64,000 bases of DNA from Bradyrhizobiaceae bacterium (GTDB lineage Bacteria; Pseudomonadota; Alphaproteobacteria; Rhizobiales; Aestuariivirgaceae). The notes beneath the pieces were generated by a model that saw only the letters and a list, made by a program, of their open reading frames with translations, ran no database searches and was not told the origin of the DNA. The translations under genes were made by a program, and so were the position numbers. Positions 26,284 to 35,366 of the stretch are shown piece by piece. How positions within the stretch are numbered: the stretch's first letter is position 1; the number at the start of each line of letters is the position of its first letter. Where the stretch lies: the NCBI GenBank assembly GCA_947475225.1, contig CANJMQ010000008.1:1-64000 (forward strand). Direction: 5' to 3'.

Positions 26284-27810
26284 TCAGGGCCGGGGCCGCC
26301 GCGTGGCCAGCAGTGCCAGGATCGCAATGAGCGTGATCCCCGCCAGCATCAGCCAGGCTTCGTTCACCGCCATGGCAAGTGCCGCCTTCTCCACCTTGTC
26401 CTGCAACTCGCCCAACGCGTCGATGTCCATCGAGCCCTGCGACAGGGCCGCAAAGTCATCGATGTTGATGCCGACGAAGCCCGCGGCATCCACACTCCCG
26501 CCCTTCATCTGTTCCAGCAGTCGGTCGCCCAGTACCGGCGCGCGGCCATAGAGCACCGTGTCGATCAACGCGATGCCGATGGCCCCGCCGAGGTTCCGCA
26601 TCAGGTTGAAGAGGCCGCTGGCATCGGGAACGCGCGCATCCTCCAGCAGGCCCAGCGCCAGCCGCGTGGGGGGCAGCAGGCAGAACATGATGGCTGCCCC
26701 GCGCACCACCTGCGGCCAGAACATCTGCGCGTAATCCGTCGCCGGAGTCTGGAAACCGCTGAGACCCAGCCCGATGCCGAAGACAAGAAAGCCCAGAGCC
26801 GACAGCAGCCGCGGGTCGAGCCGCTTGTCCAATTGCACGGCAATGGGCGCCACCAGCAATTGTGTCGCCCCCGTCACCAGCATGATGCGCCCGATCTCGA
26901 GCGCCCCATGCCCGCGCACGAAGGCAAGGAACACCGGCATCAGGTAGACCGAACCGAACAGACCGACACCCAGCGCGAAGCTCATGATGCAGCCGACAAG
27001 GAAATTCCGTTCGCGGAACAATCGCAATTCCGCGATGGGGTGGCTGCCCTTCAACGAGCGCACCACGAAGCCCGCCGCCGAGGCCGCACTCAGCGCCAGC
27101 AGCGACACCACCACGCCCGACAGCCAGCCGCGGTCCTGCGCCTCCTTGAGGCCGATCTCCAGTGAGGCCAGCGCCATCGCAAGGAACAGCAGTCCCGCCA
27201 TGTCCAGCCGCCGCAGCTCGCTGGGGTTCACCGCTGAACGCGGCAGGAAGAAGCCTGCCAGCACCGCCGCCACGATGCCGGGCACGATGTTGATCAGGAA
27301 CAGCATGTGCCATGACCACATCTCGGTCACCCAGCCGCCCACCACGGGCCCGATGGTCGGCGCCAGCACGGCCAGCACGCCGGCAATCGTCGTGGCCAGC
27401 CCCTGCTGTCGCACCGGAAACAGCAGGAACACGGCAGAGAACACGGCGGGGATCAGCGAGCCGCCCGAGAAGCCCTGCACCACGCGCCAGAAAATCAGGC
27501 TCTCGAAGCCGGTGCTCGCCGCACAGCCTGCAGACGCGACGGTGAACATCGAGATCGACACGATGAACAGCCAGCGCATGCCGAGCAGCCGGGTGAGGAA
27601 GCCGGTGAGCGGAATGGCGATGATCTCGGCAATCAGATAGGCCGTCTGAACCCAGCTCATCAGCTCCGGCGCGATGCCGAGTGCCGACTGGATCGTGGGC
27701 AGCGATGTTGCCACCACCTGGATGTCGAGAATGGCCATGAACATGCCGAGCGCCATCATGGCGAAGCCCACCCATGTTGAAGCGGGTGTGCGCTCGGGCG
27801 CGTGGTTCAC
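26284..27810 (-). CDS. DHA2-family MFS exporter (EmrB-like)
   Basis: A 508-residue, 14-helix drug:H+ antiporter. The first helix has AMMALGMFMAILDIQVVATS with the D-x-x-V-V-A-T-S/A-L-P motif D1 of DHA2 transporters; the motif C region is GPVVGGWVTEMWSWHMLF. The GTG start at 27810 overlaps the stop of the methyltransferase gene (GTGA), so it is the last gene of the type III PKS operon and the likely exporter of its product. That link is inference from gene order. The open frame continues upstream only as antisense-like noise. Confidence 0.85.
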   Translation of the reverse strand: MNHAPERTPASTWVGFAMMALGMFMAILDIQVVATSLPTIQSALGIAPELMSWVQTAYLIAEIIAIPLTGFLTRLLGMRWLFIVSISMFTVASAGCAASTGFESLIFWRVVQGFSGGSLIPAVFSAVFLLFPVRQQGLATTIAGVLAVLAPTIGPVVGGWVTEMWSWHMLFLINIVPGIVAAVLAGFFLPRSAVNPSELRRLDMAGLLFLAMALASLEIGLKEAQDRGWLSGVVVSLLALSAASAAGFVVRSLKGSHPIAELRLFRERNFLVGCIMSFALGVGLFGSVYLMPVFLAFVRGHGALEIGRIMLVTGATQLLVAPIAVQLDKRLDPRLLSALGFLVFGIGLGLSGFQTPATDYAQMFWPQVVRGAAIMFCLLPPTRLALGLLEDARVPDASGLFNLMRNLGGAIGIALIDTVLYGRAPVLGDRLLEQMKGGSVDAAGFVGINIDDFAALSQGSMDIDALGELQDKVEKAALAMAVNEAWLMLAGITLIAILALLATRRPRP

Positions 27811-28301
27811 GGCGGCGCGCCCGCCAGCGCAGTCGCCTCGGCGCGGATGCGGATACTGAGGATCACCGCATTGGCAATCGAAAAGATCACCGCGAACCAC
27901 CACAGACCAAAGCACAGCGGCAGCACCGCGATCTCGCCGATGACAACGAGGTAGTTGGGATGCGACACAAAGCGATAGGGCCCCTTGGCCACCAGCGGTG
28001 CGCCGGGCAGCACGATAATGCGCGTCGTCCAGCGCGGCCCCAGCGTCATCAGCACCCAGATGCGCGCCGCCTGCAGCAGTACAAAGACGCCAAACCAGAA
28101 CACCGACACCGGCTGCGATGCGCCGAACACCCACAGCCCGGCGAGCCACAGTGCATGCATCACCACGATCAGCGGATAATGCCCCGGCGCATGCTCGACA
28201 GCGCCCTGCGCCAGCAGCGCGCGGGTGTTGCGACGCGCCAACACCAGTTCAGCGAGGCGCTCCAGCGTCACGAAGGCCAGAAGCAGAATGGCCGTGGTCA
28301 T
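27807..28301 (-). CDS. Isoprenylcysteine carboxyl methyltransferase-like membrane enzyme
   Basis: A 164-residue protein with about four to five membrane helices and the conserved C-terminal SAM-binding signature RFVSHPNYLVVIGEIAVLPL. It belongs to the ICMT/PEMT-like family. In Bacillus subtilis the homologous BpsB (YpbQ) methylates the alkylpyrones made by the neighbouring type III polyketide synthase BpsA. The same arrangement, with a 4-base overlap on both sides, is seen here, so O-methylation of the polyketide is the likely reaction. Confidence 0.85.
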   Translation of the reverse strand: MTTAILLLAFVTLERLAELVLARRNTRALLAQGAVEHAPGHYPLIVVMHALWLAGLWVFGASQPVSVFWFGVFVLLQAARIWVLMTLGPRWTTRIIVLPGAPLVAKGPYRFVSHPNYLVVIGEIAVLPLCFGLWWFAVIFSIANAVILSIRIRAEATALAGAPP

Positions 28302-29344
28302 GCGGCCAGCAGCGTGGCGGTGGCCGCACTGAAGCCCGGCCCCATCGCCGTCATCAGCGTCCGCTTCGGCAGGCCCGTGGCGAGTGCGCGCTCCAGCACG
28401 AAGAACACGGTGGGGGCAGACATGTTGCCATACTCCTCCAGCACCGCGCGCTCATCTGCCAGCAGCCCCTGCGGCAGCGACAGCGCACGCTCGAGCGCCG
28501 TCACCACCTTCGCTCCTCCCGGATGGCAAACGAAGCGGTCGATGTCGCCGAGGCTGAGGCCGGAGCGCTCCAGCATGAGACGCGCCGCCGGGCCGAAATG
28601 CTCCTCCGCAAAGGGCGGTATGGAGCGGTCGAAGATCACCCCCAAACCCTCGGCATCAACCGCCCAGCCCATGATGTCCAGCGTATCGGGCCATGTGTAT
28701 TGCGCAGTGGATTCGATTTCTGCCAGGCCACCCTCGTCGGCCCGCAAAACGAGGGCAGCCGCGCCATCGCCGAACAGCGCAGTAGCCACCACATTCGCCT
28801 TTGTCAGCTGGTCGCTGCGGAAGGAGAGCGTGCAGGTCTCGACGGCCACCAGCAGCACGTTGGACCCCGGGCGCGACTGCGCCAGCCGTGCTGCGATCGA
28901 CAGGCCGGAAACACCGCCCGCGCAGCCAAGCCCGAACACTGGAACGCGCTCCACGCCTGTCTTGAAGCCCATCTCGCCCGCCACGCGCGCATCGAGGCTG
29001 GGCGTGGTGATGCCCGTCGAGGACACCGTCACCACTGTGTCGATATCCAAAGCCTTGAGCCCGGACTTGCCCAGCGCCTGACGTGCGGCATCGATGAACA
29101 GCGCGCAGGCCCCTTCGACATAGGCCGCACTCCGCTCGGGCCAGCCAAGCGGCTGCATATACCAGTCGATTGGCCGCACCGCATGGCGCCTGCGAATGCC
29201 GGAGGTCATGAACACGCCCGCCACCTGCTCGAAGCCGTCGAAGCGTCCACCAAAAGCGGAGGTTGCAAATGAAGCTGCGTCCGCCTGGCTGATAACATGC
29301 GGGGGCACGGCAGTCGCCAGTGAAACAATTCGGGCAGTCTTCAT
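28298..29344 (-). CDS. Type III polyketide synthase (chalcone/stilbene synthase family)
   Basis: A 348-residue homodimeric-type ketosynthase with the Cys-His-Asn triad at Cys141 (GLGCAGGVSG), His274 (FVCHPGGAKV) and Asn307 (YGNMSAPTVFF). It begins with KTARIVSLATAVPPHVISQA and ends GMGPGFSAATATLLAA (here AMGPGFSAA), the C-terminal family signature. It extends an acyl-CoA starter with malonyl-CoA, without an acyl carrier protein, to a pyrone, resorcinol or similar ring. It leads a three-gene operon with the methyltransferase and the MFS exporter. Confidence 0.92.
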   Translation of the reverse strand: MKTARIVSLATAVPPHVISQADAASFATSAFGGRFDGFEQVAGVFMTSGIRRRHAVRPIDWYMQPLGWPERSAAYVEGACALFIDAARQALGKSGLKALDIDTVVTVSSTGITTPSLDARVAGEMGFKTGVERVPVFGLGCAGGVSGLSIAARLAQSRPGSNVLLVAVETCTLSFRSDQLTKANVVATALFGDGAAALVLRADEGGLAEIESTAQYTWPDTLDIMGWAVDAEGLGVIFDRSIPPFAEEHFGPAARLMLERSGLSLGDIDRFVCHPGGAKVVTALERALSLPQGLLADERAVLEEYGNMSAPTVFFVLERALATGLPKRTLMTAMGPGFSAATATLLAA

Positions 29345-29512
29345 CGTTCCCGCACCTTGTTGACTCAGTTGAGCAACGAATTGCTACGTCCCGCGGATCA
29401 CAGTTATTCCCCGCTAACCTTCAGCTCATCATTCCCGGGATTGACCCCTTGCGTCTTCTCCCGCTCCTTCAGCGGGGGAGGACGATAGGCCGGTATCTCT
29501 GTCACAGCCTAC

Positions 29513-29540
29513 AAAAAAGATACGCGGGTCAAGCCCGCGT
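29513..29540 (-). terminator. Terminator of the pnt operon
   Basis: On the minus strand, ACGCGGG-CTTGA-CCCGCGT is followed by ATCTTTTTT. It lies 39 bases downstream of the pntB stop and shields the PKS operon promoter region. Confidence 0.8.
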
Positions 29541-29578
29541 CTGATGAAGTGGAAAGGAACAGGTGAATGCCGCCCTTC

Positions 29579-30976
29579 TCACCCCAATGCCTTGTTGATT
29601 TCTTCCGTCATCTTCTTGGCGTCGCCGAACAGCATCATGGTGTTGTCGCGCCAGAACAGGGGGTTGTCGACGCCGGCATAACCCGAAGCCATGCCGCGCT
29701 TGATGAACATAACTGTCTTGGCTTTCCACACCTCGAGAACCGGCATGCCATAGATCGGTGAGGTCGGGTCATCCTTGGCGGACGGGTTGGTCACGTCATT
29801 GGCCCCGATCACGAAGGCAACGTCCGCCTGGCCAAAGTCGGAATTGATATCCTCCAGCTCGAACACCTCGTCATAAGGCACATTGGCTTCCGCCAGCAAT
29901 ACGTTCATGTGTCCGGGCATGCGTCCCGCCACCGGGTGGATGGCGTATTTGACGCTCACGCCCTGCTCCTTGAGGTGATCGCCCATCTCGCGCAGCGCGT
30001 GCTGCGCCTGGGCCACCGCCATGCCATAGCCCGGCACGATGATGACGGAACCGGCATTCTTCATGATGAAGGCCGCGTCCTCCGCCGAGCCCTGCTTCAC
30101 GGGCTTGGCCTCGCCGCCCTTGGCGGCGGGCCCCACACTCTCACCACCGAAGCCACCGAGGATGACCGAGATGAAGGAGCGGTTCATGCCCTTGCACATG
30201 ATGTAGGACAGGATCGCGCCCGACGAGCCGACGAGCGCGCCGGTGATGATGAGTGCGGTGTTGTGCAGCGTGAAGCCGATGCCCGCCGCCGCCCAGCCCG
30301 AATAGGAGTTGAGCATCGACACGACGACCGGCATGTCGGCGCCGCCAATCGGGATGATCAGCAGGAAGCCCAGCGCCAGCGAGATGGCGATGATCGCCCA
30401 GAACCACAGCCACACCGGGCTCATGTAGAACAGCGCGATGCAGGCGACGAGGCCAACGCCCAGCGCGATGTTGATCGCATGCCGCGCCGGCAGCATGATG
30501 GGTGCACCCGACATGCGGCCGTCAAGCTTCAGGAAGGCAATGATCGAGCCAGTGAAGGTGATGGCGCCGATGGCCGCACCCAATGACATCTCGATGCGCG
30601 AGATCGGCTGGATCAGACCGTCCACCACGATGTGGAAGGCCTCCGGCGCATAGAAGGCGGCGAGCGCCACGAACACTGCGGCGAGGCCGACGAGCGAGTG
30701 GAAGGCCGCAACCAGCTGCGGCATGGCCGTCATGGCGATCTTCTTGGCTGCGGTGCCACCGATGACACCGCCAATGGCAAGCCCCAGCACCACGAGGCCG
30801 ATGACCACGGGCGAGAGCTGCATGGTGGCGAGCGTGGTAAGGATGGCGATGCCCATGCCCACCATGCCGTAGGTGTTGCCCTGCCGCGACGTAGCGGGAG
30901 AGGAGAGGCCGCGCAGCGCCATGATGAACAGCGCGCCGGAGACAAGATAGAGAAGGGCTGCGAGGTTGACCGACAT
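29579..30976 (-). CDS. pntB: NAD(P) transhydrogenase subunit beta
   Basis: A 465-residue protein: about nine membrane helices (for example LAALLYLVSGALFIMALRG and GLVVLGLAIGGVIGGTAAKK) followed by the NADP(H)-binding domain III (VIIVPGYGMAVAQAQHAL, GRMPGHMNVLLAEANVPY, VIGANDVTNP). It couples hydride transfer from NADH to NADP+ with proton entry. The start at MSVNLAAL follows family alignment; the ORF extends upstream without conservation. It ends the pntAa-pntAb-pntB operon with a four-base gap. Confidence 0.95.
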   Translation of the reverse strand: MSVNLAALLYLVSGALFIMALRGLSSPATSRQGNTYGMVGMGIAILTTLATMQLSPVVIGLVVLGLAIGGVIGGTAAKKIAMTAMPQLVAAFHSLVGLAAVFVALAAFYAPEAFHIVVDGLIQPISRIEMSLGAAIGAITFTGSIIAFLKLDGRMSGAPIMLPARHAINIALGVGLVACIALFYMSPVWLWFWAIIAISLALGFLLIIPIGGADMPVVVSMLNSYSGWAAAGIGFTLHNTALIITGALVGSSGAILSYIMCKGMNRSFISVILGGFGGESVGPAAKGGEAKPVKQGSAEDAAFIMKNAGSVIIVPGYGMAVAQAQHALREMGDHLKEQGVSVKYAIHPVAGRMPGHMNVLLAEANVPYDEVFELEDINSDFGQADVAFVIGANDVTNPSAKDDPTSPIYGMPVLEVWKAKTVMFIKRGMASGYAGVDNPLFWRDNTMMLFGDAKKMTEEINKALG

Positions 30977-30980
30977 GCGC

Positions 30981-31286
30981 CTACTTGTCCTTCTTCTTGT
31001 ACATGGCGAGCATGCGGCTGGTGACCATGAAGCCACCGAAGATGTTGATCGAGGCAAGGATCAGCGCCAGGAAGCCGAAGATCATGGCAACGATGGAGCC
31101 GGACGCCAGCGCGCCGACACCCACCGCCAGGATGGCGCCCACCACGATCACCGAGGAAATGGCGTTGGTGACGCTCATCAGCGGCGTGTGAAGGGCGGGC
31201 GTCACGTTCCACACCACGTAGTAGCCGACGAACACCGCCAGCACGAAGATGCCGAACAGCGAGACAAACGGATCGATCGCTTCCAT
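30981..31286 (-). CDS. pntAb: NAD(P) transhydrogenase subunit alpha part 2
   Basis: A 101-residue membrane protein with three hydrophobic helices ([55 protein letters not shown]), which is the membrane part of PntA as a separate gene, as in Rhizobiales and Rhodospirillum. The ATG overlaps the pntAa stop by one base (TGATG). The basic end MYKKKDK is typical. Confidence 0.93.
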   Translation of the reverse strand: MEAIDPFVSLFGIFVLAVFVGYYVVWNVTPALHTPLMSVTNAISSVIVVGAILAVGVGALASGSIVAMIFGFLALILASINIFGGFMVTSRMLAMYKKKDK

Positions 31287-32395
31287 CACTTGGCTCCGAA
31301 CATGGGGTGAACCAGCGCGCCGTCGCGGGCGATCATGGTTCCCTTGATGCATTCATCGGCGTCGTCGATCTTGAGAGCGCCGTCCTTGATCATCAGGTCG
31401 AGGAAGTTGGCGAGGTTCTTGGCGAACAGCGGCGAGGCATTGCCGGCGAGCTTGCCCGCCAGGTTCACCGTGCCCACGATCTTCACGCCATGGTGCTCGA
31501 CGATCTGGTCGGGCTTCGACAGCGGGCAGTTGCCGCCGCGCTCCACCGCCAGGTCGACGATGATCGAGCCGGGCTTCATGCTCTCCACCATCTCCTGCGT
31601 GATCAGCACGGGCGCTGGCCGCCCGGGGATCAGCGCGGTGGTGATGATCACGTCCTGCGTCTTCACATGGGCCGCGACGAGAGCCGCCTGCTTGGACTTG
31701 TCCTCGGCCGAGAGTTCCTTGGCATAGCCGCCCGAGGTCGCCGCATCGGCGATGTCGGCATAGACGAACTTGGCGCCGAGGCTTTTCACCTGCTCTTCCG
31801 TCGCCTTGCGCACGTCGGTGGCCGAGACGATGGCGCCGAGGCGTCGCGCTGTTGCGATGGCTTGCAGGCCGGCAACACCCACGCCCATGATGAACACCCG
31901 GGCCGCAGGCACCGTGCCGGCCGCCGTCATCATCATCGGGAAGGCACGGGTAAAGTGGAAGGCGGCGTCGATCACCGCCTTGTAGCCCGCGAGGTTGGCC
32001 TGCGAGGAGAGAATGTCCATCGACTGCGCACGGGTGATGCGCGGCATGAGCTCCATCGCGAAGGCGGTCGCGCCTGAGGCGGCGATAGAATCAAGCCCGG
32101 CCTTGTCGCCGTAGGGCTCGAGGCCACCGATAAGGATGGCCCCGCGCTTCAGGGATGACAGAAGTTCGCCCGAAGGACGGCGAACCGTGAGCACCACGTC
32201 CGCATCGCCAAAGCCCGAGGGCACGATCTTGGCACCGACGGCGGCGAAGGCGTCGTCGGGGATTGAAGCGCCCTTTCCGGCGCCCGCCTGGACGACGACT
32301 TCGGCACCCTTCTTGATGAAGGCCTTGACGGTATCGGGGCTCGCCGCAACGCGACTCTCCCCCGCCTGGGTTTCCGTGGGGATCGCGATTTTCAT
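31286..32395 (-). CDS. pntAa: NAD(P) transhydrogenase subunit alpha part 1
   Basis: A 369-residue soluble NAD(H)-binding domain I, similar to alanine dehydrogenase: [20 protein letters not shown] at the start, the dinucleotide loop [20 protein letters not shown], and [20 protein letters not shown] plus [15 protein letters not shown]. The split alpha subunit is the usual alphaproteobacterial form. The small cytochrome oxidase-type gene at 32412-32702 lies 16 bases upstream and may be co-transcribed. Confidence 0.95.
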   Translation of the reverse strand: MKIAIPTETQAGESRVAASPDTVKAFIKKGAEVVVQAGAGKGASIPDDAFAAVGAKIVPSGFGDADVVLTVRRPSGELLSSLKRGAILIGGLEPYGDKAGLDSIAASGATAFAMELMPRITRAQSMDILSSQANLAGYKAVIDAAFHFTRAFPMMMTAAGTVPAARVFIMGVGVAGLQAIATARRLGAIVSATDVRKATEEQVKSLGAKFVYADIADAATSGGYAKELSAEDKSKQAALVAAHVKTQDVIITTALIPGRPAPVLITQEMVESMKPGSIIVDLAVERGGNCPLSKPDQIVEHHGVKIVGTVNLAGKLAGNASPLFAKNLANFLDLMIKDGALKIDDADECIKGTMIARDGALVHPMFGAK

Positions 32396-32411
32396 GAGAC
32401 CGCCCTGCTGA

Positions 32412-32702
32412 TCAGGAGACCATGACGGCGGTGAACAATCCGAAGATCACCAGCCAGCCGACCGAGATGTACCAGTTGTTGCCGGCCCGAAGGTCGACGA
32501 TCAGCGCGATCGCGCCGATGATGAGGCCGGCGAAGCCGATCAGCACGTTGCCCCTGTCGATGAAGGCGAAGGCGCACAGCGCCACCAGCACGTAGAGGGA
32601 GAAAATGGTGAGCACCACGGCGCCCTTCAGGAAGCCGGCGTAGGTGGAGTGCGCCTGCTCGTAATCCATCGCGCTGGACGTGTGCGTGCCGTAATCGGCC
32701 AT
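32412..32702 (-). CDS. aa3-type cytochrome c oxidase subunit IV-like protein
   Basis: A 96-residue protein. The N-terminal region (MDYEQAHSTYAGFLKGAVVL) matches the short COX4 family found in alphaproteobacterial aa3 oxidases, where H-x-x-T-Y-x-G-F-x-K is the conserved core. Here two further helices follow (FAFIDRGNVLIGFAGLIIGA and WYISVGWLVIFGLFTAVMVS), which makes it longer than the usual ~45-residue subunit. It stands upstream of pntAa, as in many Rhizobiales, where its role is uncertain. GGGGGA precedes the ATG. Confidence 0.75.
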   Translation of the reverse strand: MADYGTHTSSAMDYEQAHSTYAGFLKGAVVLTIFSLYVLVALCAFAFIDRGNVLIGFAGLIIGAIALIVDLRAGNNWYISVGWLVIFGLFTAVMVS

Positions 32703-32796
32703 TGATTCCCCCAAAAGCTTGAAAGTCGTTGCTGGGGCGTTTGTAGCCACTCCCGCCGGGGGCCGCAAGCGGCGCGGAATCATGCGCGGCGATCCG

Positions 32797-33333
32797 TCAC
32801 GCGGGCCAGGCGAGTTCCTGCAAATTATTGAAAACATATATGGATTCAGGCAATTCGTGGCCGTCCCAGCGATAGGTATCGGCTTTCGCGAAGCTGGCCC
32901 CCACCCCCCGATAAAAGGCTAGCGCGGGCGCGTTCTCGGTGAGCACGCCAACCGACAGCGCCAGGCCGCCGCGCCGCAGCCAATCCCCGGCCGCCAGCCC
33001 CAGCAGCCTGCGCCCGATGCCGCGCCGATGGTGGCTTCGCAGAATGTACAGGGCGAAGATGTGCCCGTCCGCCCCGTCAACCAGGGGTTCTAAGAGCTTG
33101 CCCGCGCGGATGAAGCCGACGGCCTCACCCCCCGCCTCGGCGAGGAAGGTCACGCCTTCACCCGCGAGATAGCCCCGCCAGCGGGCGATGCGGTCCTCCA
33201 TGTCGACAGTGTCGAGGATCGAAGACGGCACGATCCCGTCATAGGCCTCCCGCCAGCTCGCCACATGCAGCCGCGCAATCACCTCGGCATCGGCGACGGC
33301 GGGAATGCGGCAGTGGATTTCCTCGGCCGCCAT
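32797..33333 (-). CDS. GNAT family N-acetyltransferase
   Basis: A 178-residue acetyltransferase with ADAEVIARLHVASWREAYDG near the N-terminus (a common opening of the YhbS/RimI-like group), the acetyl-CoA loop RSHHRRGIGRRLLGLA, and a C-terminal ENAPALAFYRGVGASF. The substrate is unknown. It is a single gene between the cytochrome oxidase-like gene and pepF. Confidence 0.87.
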   Translation of the reverse strand: MAAEEIHCRIPAVADAEVIARLHVASWREAYDGIVPSSILDTVDMEDRIARWRGYLAGEGVTFLAEAGGEAVGFIRAGKLLEPLVDGADGHIFALYILRSHHRRGIGRRLLGLAAGDWLRRGGLALSVGVLTENAPALAFYRGVGASFAKADTYRWDGHELPESIYVFNNLQELAWPA

Positions 33334-33386
33334 AATCGCTTCGTCCCTTTCGAGTGCCCTCCCTTGTGGGGATGGGAAATGCGAAC

Positions 33387-35165
33387 CTACATCTTCTCCA
33401 GTTCGTCGATCATGCCGGAGATCACGGAGAGGCCCTTGTCCCAGAAGGTGGGGTCCGCCGCGTCCAGGCCAAAGGGCCGCAGCAGGTCGGAGTGGTGCTT
33501 GGTGCCGCCGGCTTTCAGCATCTCGAAATACTTGTCCTGGAAACCCTGCGCGCTTTCGCGGTAGCGGGCATAGAGCGAGTTCACCAGGCAGTCGCCGAAG
33601 GCATAGGCATAGACATAGAAGGGCGAGTGGATGAAGTGTGGGATATAGGTCCAGAAGGTCTCGTAGCCCGGCCCAAACTTGATCGCATCGCCCAGGCTCT
33701 CGTACTGCACCTCCATCCAGATGGCATTGATCTGGTCGGGCGTCAGCTCACCGTCCTTGCGCGCCTCATGCACCCTGCGCTCGAAGGTGTAGAAGGCGAT
33801 CTGGCGCACCACCGTGTTGATCATGTCCTCGACCTTGGAGGCCAAGAGAACCTTGCGCTTCTTGGGGTCCGTGGTCTTGGCCAGCAGCGCCTGAAAAGTC
33901 AGCATCTCGCCGAACACGCTTGCTGTCTCGGCCAGTGTGAGCGGTGTGGAGGCCATCAGAGCACCCTGCTTGGCGGCAAGCACCTGGTGCACGCCATGGC
34001 CCAGCTCATGCGCCAGCGTCATCACGTCCCTGGTCTTGCCCATATAATTGAGCAGCACATAGGGGTGAGCGGACGGAACGGTGGGATGCGCAAAGGCGCC
34101 TGGCGCCTTGCCCGGTCGCGACGGCGCGTCGATCCAGCGCTTGTCGAAGAAGGTTTGGGCGATGGAGGCCATCTCGGGCGCAAATTGTCCGTAGGCTGAC
34201 AACACCATCTCCTGCGCCTCGGCCCACGGCACTTCGCGCGTGTCTTCGGCAGGGAGCGGCGCATTGCGGTCCCAGTGCATCAGCTGGTCCTTGCCCAGCC
34301 ACTTGGCCTTCATGCGGTAATAGCGGTGCGAGATCCTGGCATAGTTGCGCCTGACAGATTCGACCAGTGCCGCCACCACTTCCGGTTCCACGCGGTTGGA
34401 CAGATGCCGCGCGTCGGCGATGTCGCTGAAGCCGCGCCAGCGATCGGAGATGTCCTTGTCCTTGGCCAGCGTGTTGGTGATCAGGGTGAACAGCTTGACG
34501 TTCTCGCCAAAAGTCTTGACCAGCGCGTCCGATCCCTTCTTGCGCACCGCCTCGTCCGGGCTCTGCATCATGTTGAGCGTCGGCTCGAGTGACAGCTTCT
34601 CACCATCGACCTCGAAGCGAAGCCCCGCCATGGTCTCGTCGAACAGCCGGTTGAAGGCGGAAGAGGAGGTCTGTGACTTCTCGAGGAACAGCTCCTCCAG
34701 CTTGTCGTCCAGCTGGTAGCGCTTCTCCATCCGCAGGTTGTCGATCCACGGCTTGTAATGGGCGAGTGCGGGAACCTGCATCGCGGCATCAAGCGCCTTG
34801 TCGTCGATACGGTTCATCTCGAGCTCGAAGAACAGTAGCAGCGTCGAAATCTCGGTGAGCTTCGCCGACACGTCACCATAGAACTTGCCGCGCTGGGAGT
34901 CGGTGGTGTCACCCACATAATAGAGCTGCGCATAGGAGCCGGTGCGGCCGAGCAGGTCGGACAGCGCCTCATAATCCTTCAGCGCGGCCGCGAGGCCTTC
35001 ACCCGAAAGCGAGGCCAGCTTGCCGCGATATTTTTCGGCGAATGCCTTGGCCAGTTCCCCGCCCCTCGTCATGTCGGCCGCGAACTTCGGGTCCTCCGGC
35101 GAGGCATAGAGATCGCCGAGGTTCCATTCAGGCAACGGTCCAAGTGTCTGGGCGGCAGCGGTCAT
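33387..35165 (-). CDS. pepF: Oligoendopeptidase F (M3 family)
   Basis: A 592-residue cytosolic zinc metallopeptidase that cleaves medium-length peptides. The zinc site is LAHELGHGVHQ with His386 and His390, and the third ligand lies in the downstream Glu region (PLTLAETASVFGEML). The N-terminal helical lobe begins GPLPEWNLGDLYASPEDPKF, a typical M3B opening. Length is normal for the family. It is transcribed alone. Confidence 0.92.
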   Translation of the reverse strand: MTAAAQTLGPLPEWNLGDLYASPEDPKFAADMTRGGELAKAFAEKYRGKLASLSGEGLAAALKDYEALSDLLGRTGSYAQLYYVGDTTDSQRGKFYGDVSAKLTEISTLLLFFELEMNRIDDKALDAAMQVPALAHYKPWIDNLRMEKRYQLDDKLEELFLEKSQTSSSAFNRLFDETMAGLRFEVDGEKLSLEPTLNMMQSPDEAVRKKGSDALVKTFGENVKLFTLITNTLAKDKDISDRWRGFSDIADARHLSNRVEPEVVAALVESVRRNYARISHRYYRMKAKWLGKDQLMHWDRNAPLPAEDTREVPWAEAQEMVLSAYGQFAPEMASIAQTFFDKRWIDAPSRPGKAPGAFAHPTVPSAHPYVLLNYMGKTRDVMTLAHELGHGVHQVLAAKQGALMASTPLTLAETASVFGEMLTFQALLAKTTDPKKRKVLLASKVEDMINTVVRQIAFYTFERRVHEARKDGELTPDQINAIWMEVQYESLGDAIKFGPGYETFWTYIPHFIHSPFYVYAYAFGDCLVNSLYARYRESAQGFQDKYFEMLKAGGTKHHSDLLRPFGLDAADPTFWDKGLSVISGMIDELEKM

Positions 35166-35300
35166 GTCAGGTCCTTCGCAAGCTGTGAGCGGCTGATATG
35201 GCGCAGCCGAAGGGCTTCGGCAACCCGGCCCCGATTAATTTGGTGTCATGCTGGCGCACCTTCCGGAGGTTCACCTCGCGCGGCCTTGATCCGTGCATCC

Positions 35301-35351
35301 TTTTCAGCCGTCCCAAAAGGGTGCCCCGGTCGAGCCCGGGCGAGCTGAAAA
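35301..35351. repeat. Palindromic repeat between P1B ATPase and pepF
   Basis: TTTTCAGC (35301-35308) and GCTGAAAA (35344-35351) enclose a CCGG-rich core with GTGCCCCGGTCGAGCCCGGG. The core resembles that of the 23938 element (GGCTCGACCGGGGC), but the outer arms differ. It fills the gap between two genes on the same strand and may act as a terminator for pepF. Confidence 0.45.
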
Positions 35352-35366
35352 CAGGGGGATGGCCAC

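Noticed and set aside
27811-28149. N-terminal extension of the MFS exporter
   Set aside because: The extension is antisense-like noise within the methyltransferase gene; the GTG at 27810 gives a normal DHA2 N-terminus.
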